DNA of 64,000 nt from Bifidobacteriaceae bacterium. Its GTDB lineage: Bacteria; Actinomycetota; Actinomycetes; Actinomycetales; WQXJ01. Made by a program: the position numbers and the translations under genes. This document shows, piece by piece, positions 43,095 to 52,256 of this stretch (its first letter is position 1; the number at the start of each line of letters is the position of its first letter). The notes under the pieces were generated by a model. The model was not told the DNA's origin, ran no database searches, and was given only the letters and a program-made list of their open reading frames with translations. Where the stretch lies: the NCBI GenBank assembly GCA_031267825.1, contig JAIRYJ010000013.1, positions 62,001 to 126,000 of the forward strand, read 5' to 3'.

Positions 43095-44210
43095 ATGGCA
43101 ACTGTGACTTTTGATGGGGCTACGCGAATATACCCCGGCAGCGACCGGCCTGCGGTCGATCACCTGACACTCCATATTGAAGATGGCGAGTTCCTGGTGC
43201 TGGTTGGGCCTTCTGGCTGCGGCAAGTCCACCTCGCTGCGCATGCTGGCTGGGTTAGAGGAAGTCAACGACGGCCGCATCCTGATTGGCGACCGTGACGT
43301 GACTGACGTCCAGCCAAAGGACCGTGACATCGCGATGGTGTTCCAGAACTACGCCTTGTATCCGCACATGACAGTGGCGGACAACATGGGTTTCGCCTTA
43401 AAGATCGCTGGTATGCCGAAAGCTGAAATCCGCCAGCGGGTTGAAGAGGCCGCCCGCATCCTTGACCTTCAGGAATACTTGGCGCGCAAGCCTAAGGCAC
43501 TGTCCGGTGGCCAGCGCCAGCGTGTCGCCATGGGCCGCGCCATTGTGCGCCAGCCACGCGTCTTCCTGATGGATGAGCCGCTGTCCAACCTTGACGCCAA
43601 GCTGCGTGTCTCAACCCGCACCCAGATCGCTTCATTGCAGCGCCGCCTGGGTGTCACCACCGTCTATGTGACACACGACCAAACTGAAGCCCTAACCATG
43701 GGTGATCGCATCGCCGTTCTGAAGGACGGCCTGCTGCAACAGGTTGGCTCACCATTGGTGCTTTACGACAAGCCAGCTAACGCCTTTGTCGCCACCTTCA
43801 TTGGTTCGCCAGCCATGAACATTGGGACGTTCCCGATCGTCGGTGACGCGGTGCGCATCGGTGAGGCCTTGGTTCCGCTGACCCGTGAAGTGATCAGTGC
43901 GGTCACACCAGAAGATGAAGGCAAACTGGTGGTCGGCTTCCGTCCAGAGAACCTGGAACAGGTGACCGCTGAGACGGCCGGTGCCATCCCAGTTGAGATC
44001 GACATTGTTGAAGAACTCGGCTCAGACGCCTACGCCTATGGTTCACTCAAGGGTGACGATCCAGAAACCACCACACTCCAGGGCGGTTCACTGATCGCAC
44101 GCGTAAACCCGCGTAGTGTTCCCCGGAAGGGTGAAACCGTTTACCTGGCCATCCGTAAAGGCGAACAGCACAACTTCTCGGTCGCGACCGGGGATCGCTT
44201 GCCTGACTGA
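43095..44210 (+). CDS. msiK: Sugar ABC transporter ATP-binding protein (MsiK/UgpC type)
   Basis: The ATPase that energises several sugar transporters in actinobacteria. The 371-residue protein has Walker A VGPSGCGKSTSLRMLAGLE, the Q-loop MVFQNYALYPHMTVADNMGF, signature PKALSGGQRQRVAMGRAIVR, Walker B RVFLMDEPLSNLDAKLR, and H-loop TTVYVTHDQTEALTMGDRIA. The C-terminal MOBE-like domain is seen at VVGFRPENLEQV. AAGGGA lies about 10 bases before the ATG. It has no transporter genes next to it, as expected for a shared ATPase. A strong hairpin terminator follows. Confidence 0.9.
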   Translation: MATVTFDGATRIYPGSDRPAVDHLTLHIEDGEFLVLVGPSGCGKSTSLRMLAGLEEVNDGRILIGDRDVTDVQPKDRDIAMVFQNYALYPHMTVADNMGFALKIAGMPKAEIRQRVEEAARILDLQEYLARKPKALSGGQRQRVAMGRAIVRQPRVFLMDEPLSNLDAKLRVSTRTQIASLQRRLGVTTVYVTHDQTEALTMGDRIAVLKDGLLQQVGSPLVLYDKPANAFVATFIGSPAMNIGTFPIVGDAVRIGEALVPLTREVISAVTPEDEGKLVVGFRPENLEQVTAETAGAIPVEIDIVEELGSDAYAYGSLKGDDPETTTLQGGSLIARVNPRSVPRKGETVYLAIRKGEQHNFSVATGDRLPD

Positions 44211-44244
44211 CAACAACCCGTCTGGCTGACGTAACAGCCTCTTC

Positions 44245-44278
44245 GAACCGCCGCCCGGCTGGCGCTGGGCGGCGGTTC
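44245..44278 (+). terminator. Intrinsic terminator after msiK
   Basis: Perfect 12-bp arms GAACCGCCGCCC and GGGCGGCGGTTC with a 10-base loop, followed by CAGTCTTTGCTG. It lies 35 bases after the msiK stop and before the next gene on the same strand. Confidence 0.75.
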
Positions 44279-44319
44279 AGTCTTTGCTGATCCTTGCTAT
44301 AACGAAGACCGGTTGACTA

Positions 44320-45576
44320 ATGCCACAAGCTCTGACCATTTCAACTGTCACACCCGATCCGGCCCTATTTGACCTGCCCTGGAACCTGCCACTGGACAAG
44401 TGGCCAAAGGATGTCATCTTGGCTTTACCGCGCGGCATTTCACGTCACGTGGTGCGGTTCGTCAAAGTCTCAGACCGGGTTCTGGCGATCAAAGAAATCG
44501 CCCCCTATCCGGCGGCCCGCGAATACGCCCTGCTGAAAGACCTGACAGCTTTGGACGCACCGTCAGTCGCACCCGTTGGACTGGTCACCGGCCGCACCAC
44601 CAAGAAGGGCGTCAGCCTTGATGCCGCCCTGCTGACCCATCATCTCCAATTCTCATTGCCTTACCGGGCGTTGTTCTCCTACCGGCTGCGACCAGGCATG
44701 GCGACACGCCTGCTTGACGCGCTCGCCTTACTGATTGTTCGGTTGCATCTGCTCGGCTTCTACTGGGGTGATGTTTCACTGTCCAACACCTTGTTCCGGC
44801 GGGACGCCAAAGAGTTCTCCGCCTACCTGGTTGACGCCGAAACTGGCGGCCTCTACGAAGAACTAACCGAAGGTCAGCGGGCCTATGACTTGGACCTCGC
44901 CCGGACCAATGTGATCGGCGAACTGATGGACCTTGAGGCCGGTGAGATGCTGGAAGACAACTTGGACCCAATCGCCATTGGCGATTTCCTGGTCAGCCGT
45001 TATGAACAGCTTTGGCGCGCCCTGACGGAGGAAGAAGTCATCTCAGTTGACGCTCGCTGGCGTCTGCAGGACCGCATCAACCGGCTAAATGACCTGGGCT
45101 TTGATGTCGCCGAAATGTCGATGTCCTCCAGCACAGATGGCACCACCTTGCATATCCGTCCCCAAGTTGTCGACGCCGGCCATCATTCGCGCCGCTTGTT
45201 CCGCCTGACCGGCCTTGACGTCCAAGAAAACCAGGCCCGCCGACTGCTGAATGACCTTGACATCTACCGCATCCACTCCCATCAGGAAGGCGCTGATGAG
45301 GATTTCGTGGCCCATGACTGGTTGACCCACGTTTTTGAGCCGGCCGTCCGGTCAGTGCCGCGTGACCTGCGCGGCAAACTGGAGCTACCACAGATTTATC
45401 ACGAAATTTTGGAGCACCGCTGGTTCATGTCGCAGCGTGAGGCCCGCTTTGTTTCCCTCGAAGAAGCCGTCAAGAGCTACATCGCTAACGTCTTGCAGCA
45501 CCGCCGCGACGAATCGGAACTCATTTTGGCGGACACGCTGCAACTCCCGGCCGCCGATGACGTCCCAATGGATTAG
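44320..45576 (+). CDS. DUF4032 protein with kinase-like N-terminal half
   Basis: A 418-residue cytoplasmic protein. The N-terminal half resembles lipopolysaccharide/aminoglycoside-type kinases: VRFVKVSDRVLAIKEIAPYP (nucleotide Lys), then IVRLHLLGFYWGDVSLSNTL with the catalytic Asp-Asn pair, and AYLVDAETGG in place of DFG. The C-terminal half (LFRLTGLDVQENQARRLLND, IYHEILEHRWFMSQREAR) is the DUF4032 domain. The family is common in actinobacteria and its substrate is not established. It follows the msiK terminator and probably has its own promoter. Confidence 0.85.
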   Translation: MPQALTISTVTPDPALFDLPWNLPLDKWPKDVILALPRGISRHVVRFVKVSDRVLAIKEIAPYPAAREYALLKDLTALDAPSVAPVGLVTGRTTKKGVSLDAALLTHHLQFSLPYRALFSYRLRPGMATRLLDALALLIVRLHLLGFYWGDVSLSNTLFRRDAKEFSAYLVDAETGGLYEELTEGQRAYDLDLARTNVIGELMDLEAGEMLEDNLDPIAIGDFLVSRYEQLWRALTEEEVISVDARWRLQDRINRLNDLGFDVAEMSMSSSTDGTTLHIRPQVVDAGHHSRRLFRLTGLDVQENQARRLLNDLDIYRIHSHQEGADEDFVAHDWLTHVFEPAVRSVPRDLRGKLELPQIYHEILEHRWFMSQREARFVSLEEAVKSYIANVLQHRRDESELILADTLQLPAADDVPMD

Positions 45577-45624
45577 CCGGAGCGTTAGTGTCACATTCCT
45601 CCCAGCCGGTTCGGGGCTCCCGTA

Positions 45625-45695
45625 CGGCGAGTTACCAGCCAAGACACTGAGTTACCGGCCAGGACGGCGAGTCACCAGCCAAGACACAGCTGGAG
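45625..45695. repeat. Three imperfect tandem repeats between convergent genes
   Basis: GGCGAGTTACCAGCCAAGAC, GAGTTACCGGCCAGGAC and GGCGAGTCACCAGCCAAGAC follow each other, with a period of about 18-23 bases. CCAGCCAAGAC also starts the hairpin at 56578-56599. It lies between the DUF4032 gene and rlmB. A terminator role is possible. Confidence 0.45.
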
Positions 45696-45706
45696 AAGGC
45701 CCGGTT

Positions 45707-46702
45707 TTACTGGCTTAGTCGGCGGCGTTTGGCGACTTCATACAGCACGATGCCGCCCGCTACAGCCGCGTTAAGGGATTCAGTCGCAGCGTTGATTGGT
45801 ATCGAGACCGTCAAGTCGCAGACTTGGCGCGACAAGCGCGACAGTCCTTTGCCTTCTGAGCCAACCACCAGCACTAACGGGCTGTCCGCTAAACTGATTT
45901 GGGCGGCATCGGCTGTGCCTGTCATATCTAAACCGACAACGAATAAACCGGCCTGCTTGTAAGCCTGCAAAGCGGTCGCCAGGTTGCCGACCTGAGCCAC
46001 TGGTATGCGGGCGGCCGCCCCAGCTGAAACCTTCCAGGCGGCCGGTCCCATCTGAGCTGAGCGGCGCTGCGGGATCAGTACGCCATGGGCGCCGAAGGCG
46101 GCCGCCGAACGTAGGATCGCTCCAAGGTTGTGCGGGTCGGTGACGTGATCTAAGGCGACTATCAGCGGCGGCTGGGCGGCTGATTCGGCCAGGCGCAACA
46201 GATCGGCTGGGTCAGAGTATTGGTAGGCGGCGGTTTTCAAGGCGATGCCTTGGTGGGCGCCACCGACCCGGCGGTCAAGTTCCTGTCTGGTCACTTGGGA
46301 TGTGATGACACCATGATCACCGGCTAGTTTGATGGCTTCACTGACCCGGTCATCTGGGTCTATGCCGGCGGCGACATCGAGCCGGAGTGATGGCAGCGCC
46401 GCCCGCAGTGCCTCGAGCACGGGGTTGCGTCCCACCACCCAGTCAGGGCTCGGGGCGACTGCGGCCGGGCGGGCCCGGCCGGTTGGTGCCTTGATTTGGC
46501 CAGCGGTTCTGGCCTGGCCAGCGGCTTTAGCTTGGCCAGCGGCTTTGCGTTTGGCCGCCGGGTGGTATTGCCGGTCCTCCGCTTTAGGCGTCGGCCCCCG
46601 GCCTTCCAACCGGCCCTTGCCTTTGCCGCCCGATCCTTTGGCCGGGCCTTTCTTTGAGCCCGCTTTGCGCACAGCGCCATGGCGCCTCGAGTTTCCAGCC
46701 AT
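45707..46702 (-). CDS. rlmB: 23S rRNA (guanosine-2'-O-)-methyltransferase RlmB, TrmH family
   Basis: Methylates the ribose of a guanosine in domain V of 23S rRNA with S-adenosylmethionine. A basic, Lys/Gly-rich N-terminal extension of about 100 residues is followed by the small substrate-binding domain (WVVGRNPVLEALRAALPSL). The SpoU methyltransferase knot then shows ALDHVTDPHNLGAILRSAAA, LVLVVGSEGKGLSRLSRQVC and VSIPINAATESLNAAVAGGI. The ATG at 46702 (MAGNSRRHGAV) is preferred to the in-frame start at 46723. It follows cysS by 39 bases on the same strand, the normal actinobacterial order. Confidence 0.93.
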   Translation of the reverse strand: MAGNSRRHGAVRKAGSKKGPAKGSGGKGKGRLEGRGPTPKAEDRQYHPAAKRKAAGQAKAAGQARTAGQIKAPTGRARPAAVAPSPDWVVGRNPVLEALRAALPSLRLDVAAGIDPDDRVSEAIKLAGDHGVITSQVTRQELDRRVGGAHQGIALKTAAYQYSDPADLLRLAESAAQPPLIVALDHVTDPHNLGAILRSAAAFGAHGVLIPQRRSAQMGPAAWKVSAGAAARIPVAQVGNLATALQAYKQAGLFVVGLDMTGTADAAQISLADSPLVLVVGSEGKGLSRLSRQVCDLTVSIPINAATESLNAAVAGGIVLYEVAKRRRLSQ

Positions 46703-46741
46703 GGCGCCCAAGCCTACCGGCACGGCCTGCCGCGAAGGTGG

Positions 46742-48205
46742 TCAGGTCAAGTCCCAGCGGACGCCAGCCGGGGAGTCCTCGACTTGGATGCCGGCCGCTG
46801 CCAGGTCATCGCGGATGGCGTCAGCCGTCGCGAAATCACGGGCCTGGCGGGCCGCCGCCCGGGCCGCCAACCTGGCATCAACTAAGGCACTAAGAGCCGA
46901 TTCGGCCCGGCCTGAGGCGGCCCCGGCCGTGCCATCAGCCCACGGTGCCGCCAGCGGGTCAAGACCAAGCACCGCCAACATGCCGCGAACCTCCGCCAAA
47001 GCCAAACGGACGGCATCGTCCTGGTAATCCATCAAGGCGCTGTTACCGCGCCGTACCGCCTCGTGAACCCGCGCCACGGCCACCGGCGTCGACAAATCGT
47101 CATCCATCGCGGCGACGAACTCGCCCGGCAAGACGCTACCCGGCGCACCAGACCCGCCCGGCCCCGGCAGGCCGCCGCCGCCCTGGCCCGGCTCACCCGA
47201 CCCAACCCGCTCAGCGGCCCGGCGCACAAAACCACTGATCCGCTCCCACGCGGCCGACGCCTCCGTCAACGTCGCGTCAGAAAACTCCAAAGTTGAGCGG
47301 TAATGCGCCGCAGTCAGAATGTAACGCAACACGGCCGGTTCAGCTTGGCGTAACAAAACCGCGGCCCGCAAAGTGTTACCCAAACTCTTGGACATTTTGA
47401 CTCCAGCCTGAGTCACAAAAGCGTTGTGAACCCAGTAACGAGCAAACCCATAACCAGCGCAATGCGACTGGGCTTGCTCGTTCTCATGGTGCGGGAAACG
47501 CAAATCAAGGCCGCCACCATGAATATCAAACGTTTCACCCAAATAGCGCCGAGCCATCGTTGAACATTCCAAATGCCAGCCTGGCCGGCCCCGCCCCCAA
47601 GGGGTATCCCAAGCCGCGTCAACCGGCTCATCCGGCTTTACGGCCTTCCATAAGGCGAAATCCAACGGGAAACGTTTATCGGGAGCCTCCGCCTCAGTAT
47701 TGGCACCAGTCAGCAAATCCTCCAACCGCTGATTAGTTAATGACCCGTAAGCGTCATAGGACCGGACATCAAAATAGACGTTGCCTGTCTCGCCGGTATA
47801 GGCGTGACCCCGCTCAATCAGCCGCGCCATGAAAGCCACCATGTCTGGCACAACACCAGTCGCTCGCGGCTCATAGGTTGGCGGCCGGACACCTAAAGCG
47901 TCATAGGCGGCGGTGAAGGCCCGCTCCCAATGCTGTGCCCAAGCCCACCAGGGCCAACCCGCTTCAGCCGCTTTGACCAGAATCTTGTCATCAATGTCAG
48001 TCACATTGCGGATGAATGTAACGCTTTGACCGTGCCATTCAAGCCAACGCCGGAGCACATCAAACACCACCGCTGGGCGCAGATGGCCAATGTGGGGTGC
48101 GTCCTGGACTGTCGCACCGCACTGGTAAATGCCGACTTTACCCGCGACTAGTGGCACAAACGGCCGGACCTGGCCGGATGCGGAATCATGCAGCGAAAGA
48201 CTCAT
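46742..48205 (-). CDS. cysS: Cysteinyl-tRNA synthetase
   Basis: Charges tRNA-Cys. The 487-residue class I synthetase has the zinc/HIGH region [20 protein letters not shown], the zinc-binding [20 protein letters not shown], and [12 protein letters not shown] for the KMSKS loop. The typical family helix after the KMSKS region is broken by a Gly/Pro insertion of about 25 residues ([20 protein letters not shown]) before the [17 protein letters not shown] segment. A copy of the dispersed motif encodes QDDAV just before [15 protein letters not shown] (47008-47021). ATG 48205 is used, in frame after a TTG. It lies 11 bases after ispF. Confidence 0.93.
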   Translation of the reverse strand: MSLSLHDSASGQVRPFVPLVAGKVGIYQCGATVQDAPHIGHLRPAVVFDVLRRWLEWHGQSVTFIRNVTDIDDKILVKAAEAGWPWWAWAQHWERAFTAAYDALGVRPPTYEPRATGVVPDMVAFMARLIERGHAYTGETGNVYFDVRSYDAYGSLTNQRLEDLLTGANTEAEAPDKRFPLDFALWKAVKPDEPVDAAWDTPWGRGRPGWHLECSTMARRYLGETFDIHGGGLDLRFPHHENEQAQSHCAGYGFARYWVHNAFVTQAGVKMSKSLGNTLRAAVLLRQAEPAVLRYILTAAHYRSTLEFSDATLTEASAAWERISGFVRRAAERVGSGEPGQGGGGLPGPGGSGAPGSVLPGEFVAAMDDDLSTPVAVARVHEAVRRGNSALMDYQDDAVRLALAEVRGMLAVLGLDPLAAPWADGTAGAASGRAESALSALVDARLAARAAARQARDFATADAIRDDLAAAGIQVEDSPAGVRWDLT

Positions 48206-48216
48206 GGGGCACAAGA

Positions 48217-48696
48217 TTACTGGCCGTCACGCAACAAACAGCTAGCGATCGCCGCCAGGCCCTCACCCCGACCAGTGAAACCCATGCCGTCAGTTGTTGT
48301 GGCGCTAAGTGAAACTGGGGCGCCCAGGGCCGCTGTCAAGGCTCGCTCAGCTTCACCGCGCCGGGCCGCCAAGCGCGGCCGCTGGCCAATTAGTTGGACC
48401 GTGGCGTGTTCAACCACAAACCCAGCTTGGGACAGGCGGGCAGCTACTTGGTTTAAGAAGATAGACGATGCCGCCCCGGCGGTTTCAGCCCGCCCGGTTC
48501 CAAACAGCGTCCCAATATCCCCCCAACCGGCCGCTGAGGTTAGCGCGTCAACCAGCGCGTGAACTATCACATCACCATCTGAATGACCTTCTAAAGCCGG
48601 TTCATCCGGCCATTCGAGCAAAGCTAAGCGGAGTATCCGGCCGTCTTCAACCGAGAAACGGTGAGCATCAAAACCCTGCCCAATTCGCAGGCCCAC
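48217..48696 (-). CDS. ispF: 2-C-methyl-D-erythritol 2,4-cyclodiphosphate synthase
   Basis: Forms the cyclic diphosphate intermediate of the MEP isoprenoid pathway. The 159-residue trimeric enzyme shows the metal-binding GQGFDAHRF, the [20 protein letters not shown] region, and [20 protein letters not shown] at the C-terminus. A dispersed-motif copy lies in codons for GAASSIF (about 48463-48475). The start is GTG at 48696, 16 bases after the carD stop. IspD usually sits between CarD and IspF in actinobacteria and is absent here. Confidence 0.93.
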   Translation of the reverse strand: MGLRIGQGFDAHRFSVEDGRILRLALLEWPDEPALEGHSDGDVIVHALVDALTSAAGWGDIGTLFGTGRAETAGAASSIFLNQVAARLSQAGFVVEHATVQLIGQRPRLAARRGEAERALTAALGAPVSLSATTTDGMGFTGRGEGLAAIASCLLRDGQ

Positions 48697-48711
48697 GGCC
48701 CGGCCAGCTAT

Positions 48712-49209
48712 CTATTCCGCTGCGGCCGTAGCGTTCAGAATGTCATCGAGGCGTTGTTCGGCTTCGACTTCTTCAATCGCCTCAGCTAACGCCAGTTCTG
48801 AAACTAGGATTTGGCGAGCCCGGGCCAACATGCGCTTCTCACCGGCGCTCAGCCCGCGTTCCGAATCACGCCGCGACAGGTCACGCACCACCTCAGAAAC
48901 TTTGATGACATCACCTGAAGCGATCTTCTCGCAATTCGCCTTATAGCGGCGCGACCAGTTGGTTGGTTCTTCTTGGACGTCGGCCCGCAGAACCTCAAAA
49001 ACGCGCTCCAAACCTTCACGTCCAACAACATCCCGCACGCCGACCAGTTCAACATTGGCGGCTGGAACCTCAATCGTCAGGTCGCCTTGGTTGACCCGGA
49101 GCTTCAAGTAAAGGGCTTCCTCGCCGCGAACCGTCCGGGTGGTGATCGCCTCAATCAGGGCAGCACCGTGGTGTGGATAAACTACGGTCTCTCCAACTGC
49201 GAATGTCAT
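48712..49209 (-). CDS. carD: CarD family RNA polymerase-binding regulator
   Basis: Binds the RNA polymerase beta subunit and stabilises open promoter complexes, especially at rRNA promoters. The 165-residue protein has the Tudor-like RNAP-binding domain [18 protein letters not shown] followed by [20 protein letters not shown]. The C-terminal DNA-binding helical domain is [20 protein letters not shown] with [20 protein letters not shown]. The ATG at 49209 gives the standard N-terminus [12 protein letters not shown]. It is first in a run with ispF, cysS and rlmB. Confidence 0.95.
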   Translation of the reverse strand: MTFAVGETVVYPHHGAALIEAITTRTVRGEEALYLKLRVNQGDLTIEVPAANVELVGVRDVVGREGLERVFEVLRADVQEEPTNWSRRYKANCEKIASGDVIKVSEVVRDLSRRDSERGLSAGEKRMLARARQILVSELALAEAIEEVEAEQRLDDILNATAAAE

Positions 49210-49326
49210 AGTCGTGTCATTTCCCCTCTCGCGGCCAGCCAAGTTTACCATGTCGTGGCGCTTGGCTGGCTCACAAGAGGGTCCAAAGGCCTAGTTGATC
49301 GGCCCGTCTCAGATTTTCGCTATGAC

Positions 49327-50067
49327 TCAGGCCTTGCCTTGGTTAGCTACCGCCTCTATCGCGGCCCGGGCAGCCTCAGGGTCAAGGTAGGTACCACCCG
49401 GATTGAGCGGTTTCAGGTCATCGTCAAGCTGATAGACCAAAGGGATTCCTGTTGGAATATTCAACCCGGCGATAGCCTCATCGGAAATACCGTCAAGATG
49501 TTTCACTAAAGCCCGCAACGAGTTACCGTGAGCCGCCACTAGGACAATGTTCCCAGCGACCAAGTCTGGCACGATCTCTTCCAACCAATATGGCAGGACA
49601 CGTTCCAAGACATTCTTCAATGCCTCAGTGCGGACCAATGGCGCTCCGGCATAACGCGGATCACCATCTTGTGAATATTGTGAACCGAGTTCAATCTCTG
49701 GCGGCGGCGTGTCATACGACCGCCGCCAGATCATGAATTGCGCTTCACCGTACTCGTCACGGATCTGGGTCTTATTCTTGCCCTGCAAAGCGCCATAATG
49801 ACGCTCATTCAGCCGCCAAGATCGTTTGACTGGAATCCAGTGGCGGTCGGCCGCGTCAAGCGCCAAGTTAGCGGTGGTGATGGCCCGGCGCAACAGTGAA
49901 GTATGTAACACACTGGGGGCGACCCCAGCGCCAGTTAGTAGTTCACCGGCCCGCACCGCTTCAGCTCTGCCTTTCTCCGACAAGGGCACATCAACCCAGC
50001 CGGTAAAAAGATTCTTCGCGTTCCATTCACTCTCGCCGTGGCGGAGCAGCACAAGTTGGTATGTCAT
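49327..50067 (-). CDS. gpmA: 2,3-bisphosphoglycerate-dependent phosphoglycerate mutase
   Basis: Interconverts 3- and 2-phosphoglycerate in glycolysis. The 246-residue enzyme has [20 protein letters not shown] with the phosphoryl-accepting His, [39 protein letters not shown], and [20 protein letters not shown] for the second active-site His. YDTPPPEIE and the C-terminus [20 protein letters not shown] complete the match. It is 15 bases downstream of lsr2 on the same strand. Confidence 0.97.
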   Translation of the reverse strand: MTYQLVLLRHGESEWNAKNLFTGWVDVPLSEKGRAEAVRAGELLTGAGVAPSVLHTSLLRRAITTANLALDAADRHWIPVKRSWRLNERHYGALQGKNKTQIRDEYGEAQFMIWRRSYDTPPPEIELGSQYSQDGDPRYAGAPLVRTEALKNVLERVLPYWLEEIVPDLVAGNIVLVAAHGNSLRALVKHLDGISDEAIAGLNIPTGIPLVYQLDDDLKPLNPGGTYLDPEAARAAIEAVANQGKA

Positions 50068-50082
50068 ACCCAGTGTCCGGCC

Positions 50083-50400
50083 TCAGTGAGCCGCGCGATA
50101 AGCGTCACGGATCTCAACCGGAATACGGCCCCGGTCTGAGACATCCATGCCTTGTTCTCTGGCCCATGCCCGGACCTTGACCGTCTCGGCCGCGGCCTTG
50201 GCTGATTGGCGCGAGCCGGCCCGTGGCTTGACCCGGCGGGCGGCCTCGATCCAGCGCGTCAGGCCTTGACGCAGTTCGGCGGCGTGCTCGGCTGTGAGAT
50301 CTACCTCATACTTCACACCATCAAGTGCGAAAGCTACCGTTTCGGCAGCCTCAGCGCCATCAAGATCATCGAAAATGAGGTACTGAATGCGTTGCACCAT
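50083..50400 (-). CDS. lsr2: Nucleoid-associated protein Lsr2
   Basis: A small xenogeneic-silencing protein of actinobacteria that bridges AT-rich DNA and represses horizontally acquired genes. The 105 residues start MVQRIQYLIFDDLDGAEAAE at 50400 and show the dimerisation domain (VAFALDGVKYEVDLTAEHA). The DNA-binding part WAREQGMDVSDRGRIP carries the AT-hook-like RGR, flanked by a C-terminal VEIRDAYRAAH. It follows lysS in the arrangement known from mycobacteria. Any accessory DNA in this genome is likely to be under its control. Confidence 0.95.
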   Translation of the reverse strand: MVQRIQYLIFDDLDGAEAAETVAFALDGVKYEVDLTAEHAAELRQGLTRWIEAARRVKPRAGSRQSAKAAAETVKVRAWAREQGMDVSDRGRIPVEIRDAYRAAH

Positions 50401-50543
50401 AGTTTTTGGTCCCCTATCAGTTGTAATTGCTGCGCCCGGCCCAGGACAACCGTTTGCGCTCTGTACTAGGAAAGCATAACCCCGTATTTTGCTAAGTCCC
50501 ACATTTGAGGTTCGCCTCACCCCAAGATTGGACGCCTGGACTA

Positions 50544-52112
50544 TTACGGCTGAGACTTAACCAGCGGGAACAAAATGGTATCCCTGATTCCCAATCCAGT
50601 AATAGCCATCAACAGCCGGTCAATCCCCATCCCCATACCGCCAGATGGTGGCATACCGTACTCCATCGCGGCTAAGAAATCTTCATCCAGTGCCATTGCT
50701 TCCAGGTCACCAGCGGCGGCCGCTTCGCCTTGAGCTTGGAAACGCTGCCGTTGGATCACTGGGTCAACTAGTTCAGAATAGGCTGTCGCCAATTCCATAC
50801 CACGCACATAGAGATCCCATTTCTCTACCAAACCGGTCCGCGTTCGGTGATCACGTGTCAAAGGTGACGTCTCAACCGGGAAATCAAGCACAAAAGTCGG
50901 CTCAACTATGTGATGGCCAACCAGATCCTCAAACAATTCTTCAACCAGTTTGCCGTGACTGGAGCGTTCCTGGTTGTAGCGCACTTGATGCTGATCAGCG
51001 ATCAAACGTAAGCGCTCAACTGAAGTCTGGGGCGTGATTTCTTCACCTAAGAATTCGCTCAGTGAACCGTACAGTGTGATGCGGCGCCATGTCCCGCCAA
51101 AGTCATATTCGGCGGAATCAGGCAATGTCACAACCTGTGACCCGGCCACCGCTTGAGCCGCGTCCTGCACAATCCGCTGCGTTAAGTCCGCCATTGTCAT
51201 GTAGTCGGCATATGCCTGATAGACCTCAACTGATGTGAACTCAGGGGCATGTGAAGAATCAACACCTTCATTCCGGAAAACCCGGCCAATCTCAAAGACT
51301 CTCTCCAAGCCGCCAACTACCGCCCGCTTGAGGAAAAGTTCGGGCGCGATGCGCAAGTAAAGGTCAACATCAAAGGCGTTCATATGGGTGGTAAATGGCC
51401 GGGCGGCGGCTCCACCGTGAAGTGTCTGCAGGATTGGTGTCTCAATCTCCATAAAGCCGCGTTCTTCTAGTGTGCGGCGCACTGAACGCAGCACTTCAAC
51501 CCGGCTGCGGGCGGCCCGCCGGGCGGCCGGACGGACAATCAAATCAGCTGTCCGGTCACGTACCCGGGCTTCATCTGACAGCTCAGAATGCAACACCGGT
51601 AAGGGTCGCAAAGCTTTGGCGGCGATCTCCCAGTGATCCGCCAAGACTGACAGTTCGCCCCGCTTCGAGGCGATCACCCGGCCATGAACAAACAGGTGAT
51701 CCCCTAGATCAACCTCAGTCTTGAAACGGTCAAGTGATTCCTGGCCAACGCTAGCTAGCGACACCATCACCTGGAGCCGGTCCCCGGCTCCGTTCCGCAG
51801 TGCCGCGAAGCAGAGTTTCCCAGTGTTGCGGATGAACACCACCCGGCCCGCCAGGCCGACTTCCTGGTCAGTTTCCTCGCCCGCCGCCAAGCCTGCGAAG
51901 GTTTGTCTAACAGCTTCGATCGAGCTAGTGATGGGCAAGGCGACGGGGTAAGCCTGGTCACCACGGTCCAATATGGCGGTCCGCTTGGACCGCCGGATCC
52001 GGGCTTGCTCCGGAACACCAGAGTCTGGCGCCTGAGGCTGATTAGGGGAGGCGGCGTCTTGAGGCGAACTGTCTGACGGACCAGGCATGGGTGATTGGCT
52101 TGGATTCGGCAC
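50544..52112 (-). CDS. lysS: Lysyl-tRNA synthetase, class II
   Basis: Charges tRNA-Lys. The 522-residue class II enzyme has an OB-fold anticodon domain (GLAGRVVFIRNTGKLCFAAL). The catalytic domain then shows motif 1 around FMEIETPILQTLHGGAAARP, motif 2 VFRNEGVDSSHAPEFTSVE, and motif 3 GGMGMGIDRLLMAITGLG. A Pro/Ser/Asp-rich N-terminal extension of about 35 residues precedes the fold. It lies between the DUF2520-PanC gene and lsr2. The start at 52112 is one of two in-frame ATGs (52088 the other). Confidence 0.96.
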   Translation of the reverse strand: MPNPSQSPMPGPSDSSPQDAASPNQPQAPDSGVPEQARIRRSKRTAILDRGDQAYPVALPITSSIEAVRQTFAGLAAGEETDQEVGLAGRVVFIRNTGKLCFAALRNGAGDRLQVMVSLASVGQESLDRFKTEVDLGDHLFVHGRVIASKRGELSVLADHWEIAAKALRPLPVLHSELSDEARVRDRTADLIVRPAARRAARSRVEVLRSVRRTLEERGFMEIETPILQTLHGGAAARPFTTHMNAFDVDLYLRIAPELFLKRAVVGGLERVFEIGRVFRNEGVDSSHAPEFTSVEVYQAYADYMTMADLTQRIVQDAAQAVAGSQVVTLPDSAEYDFGGTWRRITLYGSLSEFLGEEITPQTSVERLRLIADQHQVRYNQERSSHGKLVEELFEDLVGHHIVEPTFVLDFPVETSPLTRDHRTRTGLVEKWDLYVRGMELATAYSELVDPVIQRQRFQAQGEAAAAGDLEAMALDEDFLAAMEYGMPPSGGMGMGIDRLLMAITGLGIRDTILFPLVKSQP

Positions 52113-52164
52113 GCCGTCCAGGTTACCCTCCGAGCCGCCCTGGCCCGTCCCGGGTCCGAAGTCA

Positions 52165-52212
52165 GGAAGTCGACCCAGAGGCCGCTTAACCCCACTGGGT
52201 CGAGTTCCCGAC
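52165..52212 (+). repeat. Dispersed long-hairpin repeat, copy 3
   Basis: 14-bp arms GGAAGTCGACCCAG and CTGGGTCGAGTTCC (13 paired) around AGGCCGCTTAACCCC. The loop CTTAACCCC and the outer GGAA/TTCC match copies 1 and 2. The inner stem GTCGACCCAG differs but remains paired, which is covariation. It lies between panC and lysS. Confidence 0.65.
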
Positions 52213-52256
52213 CATCCAGCCCCAACCTGCCCAGCCAGCCCGCGTCACCTGGGCAC

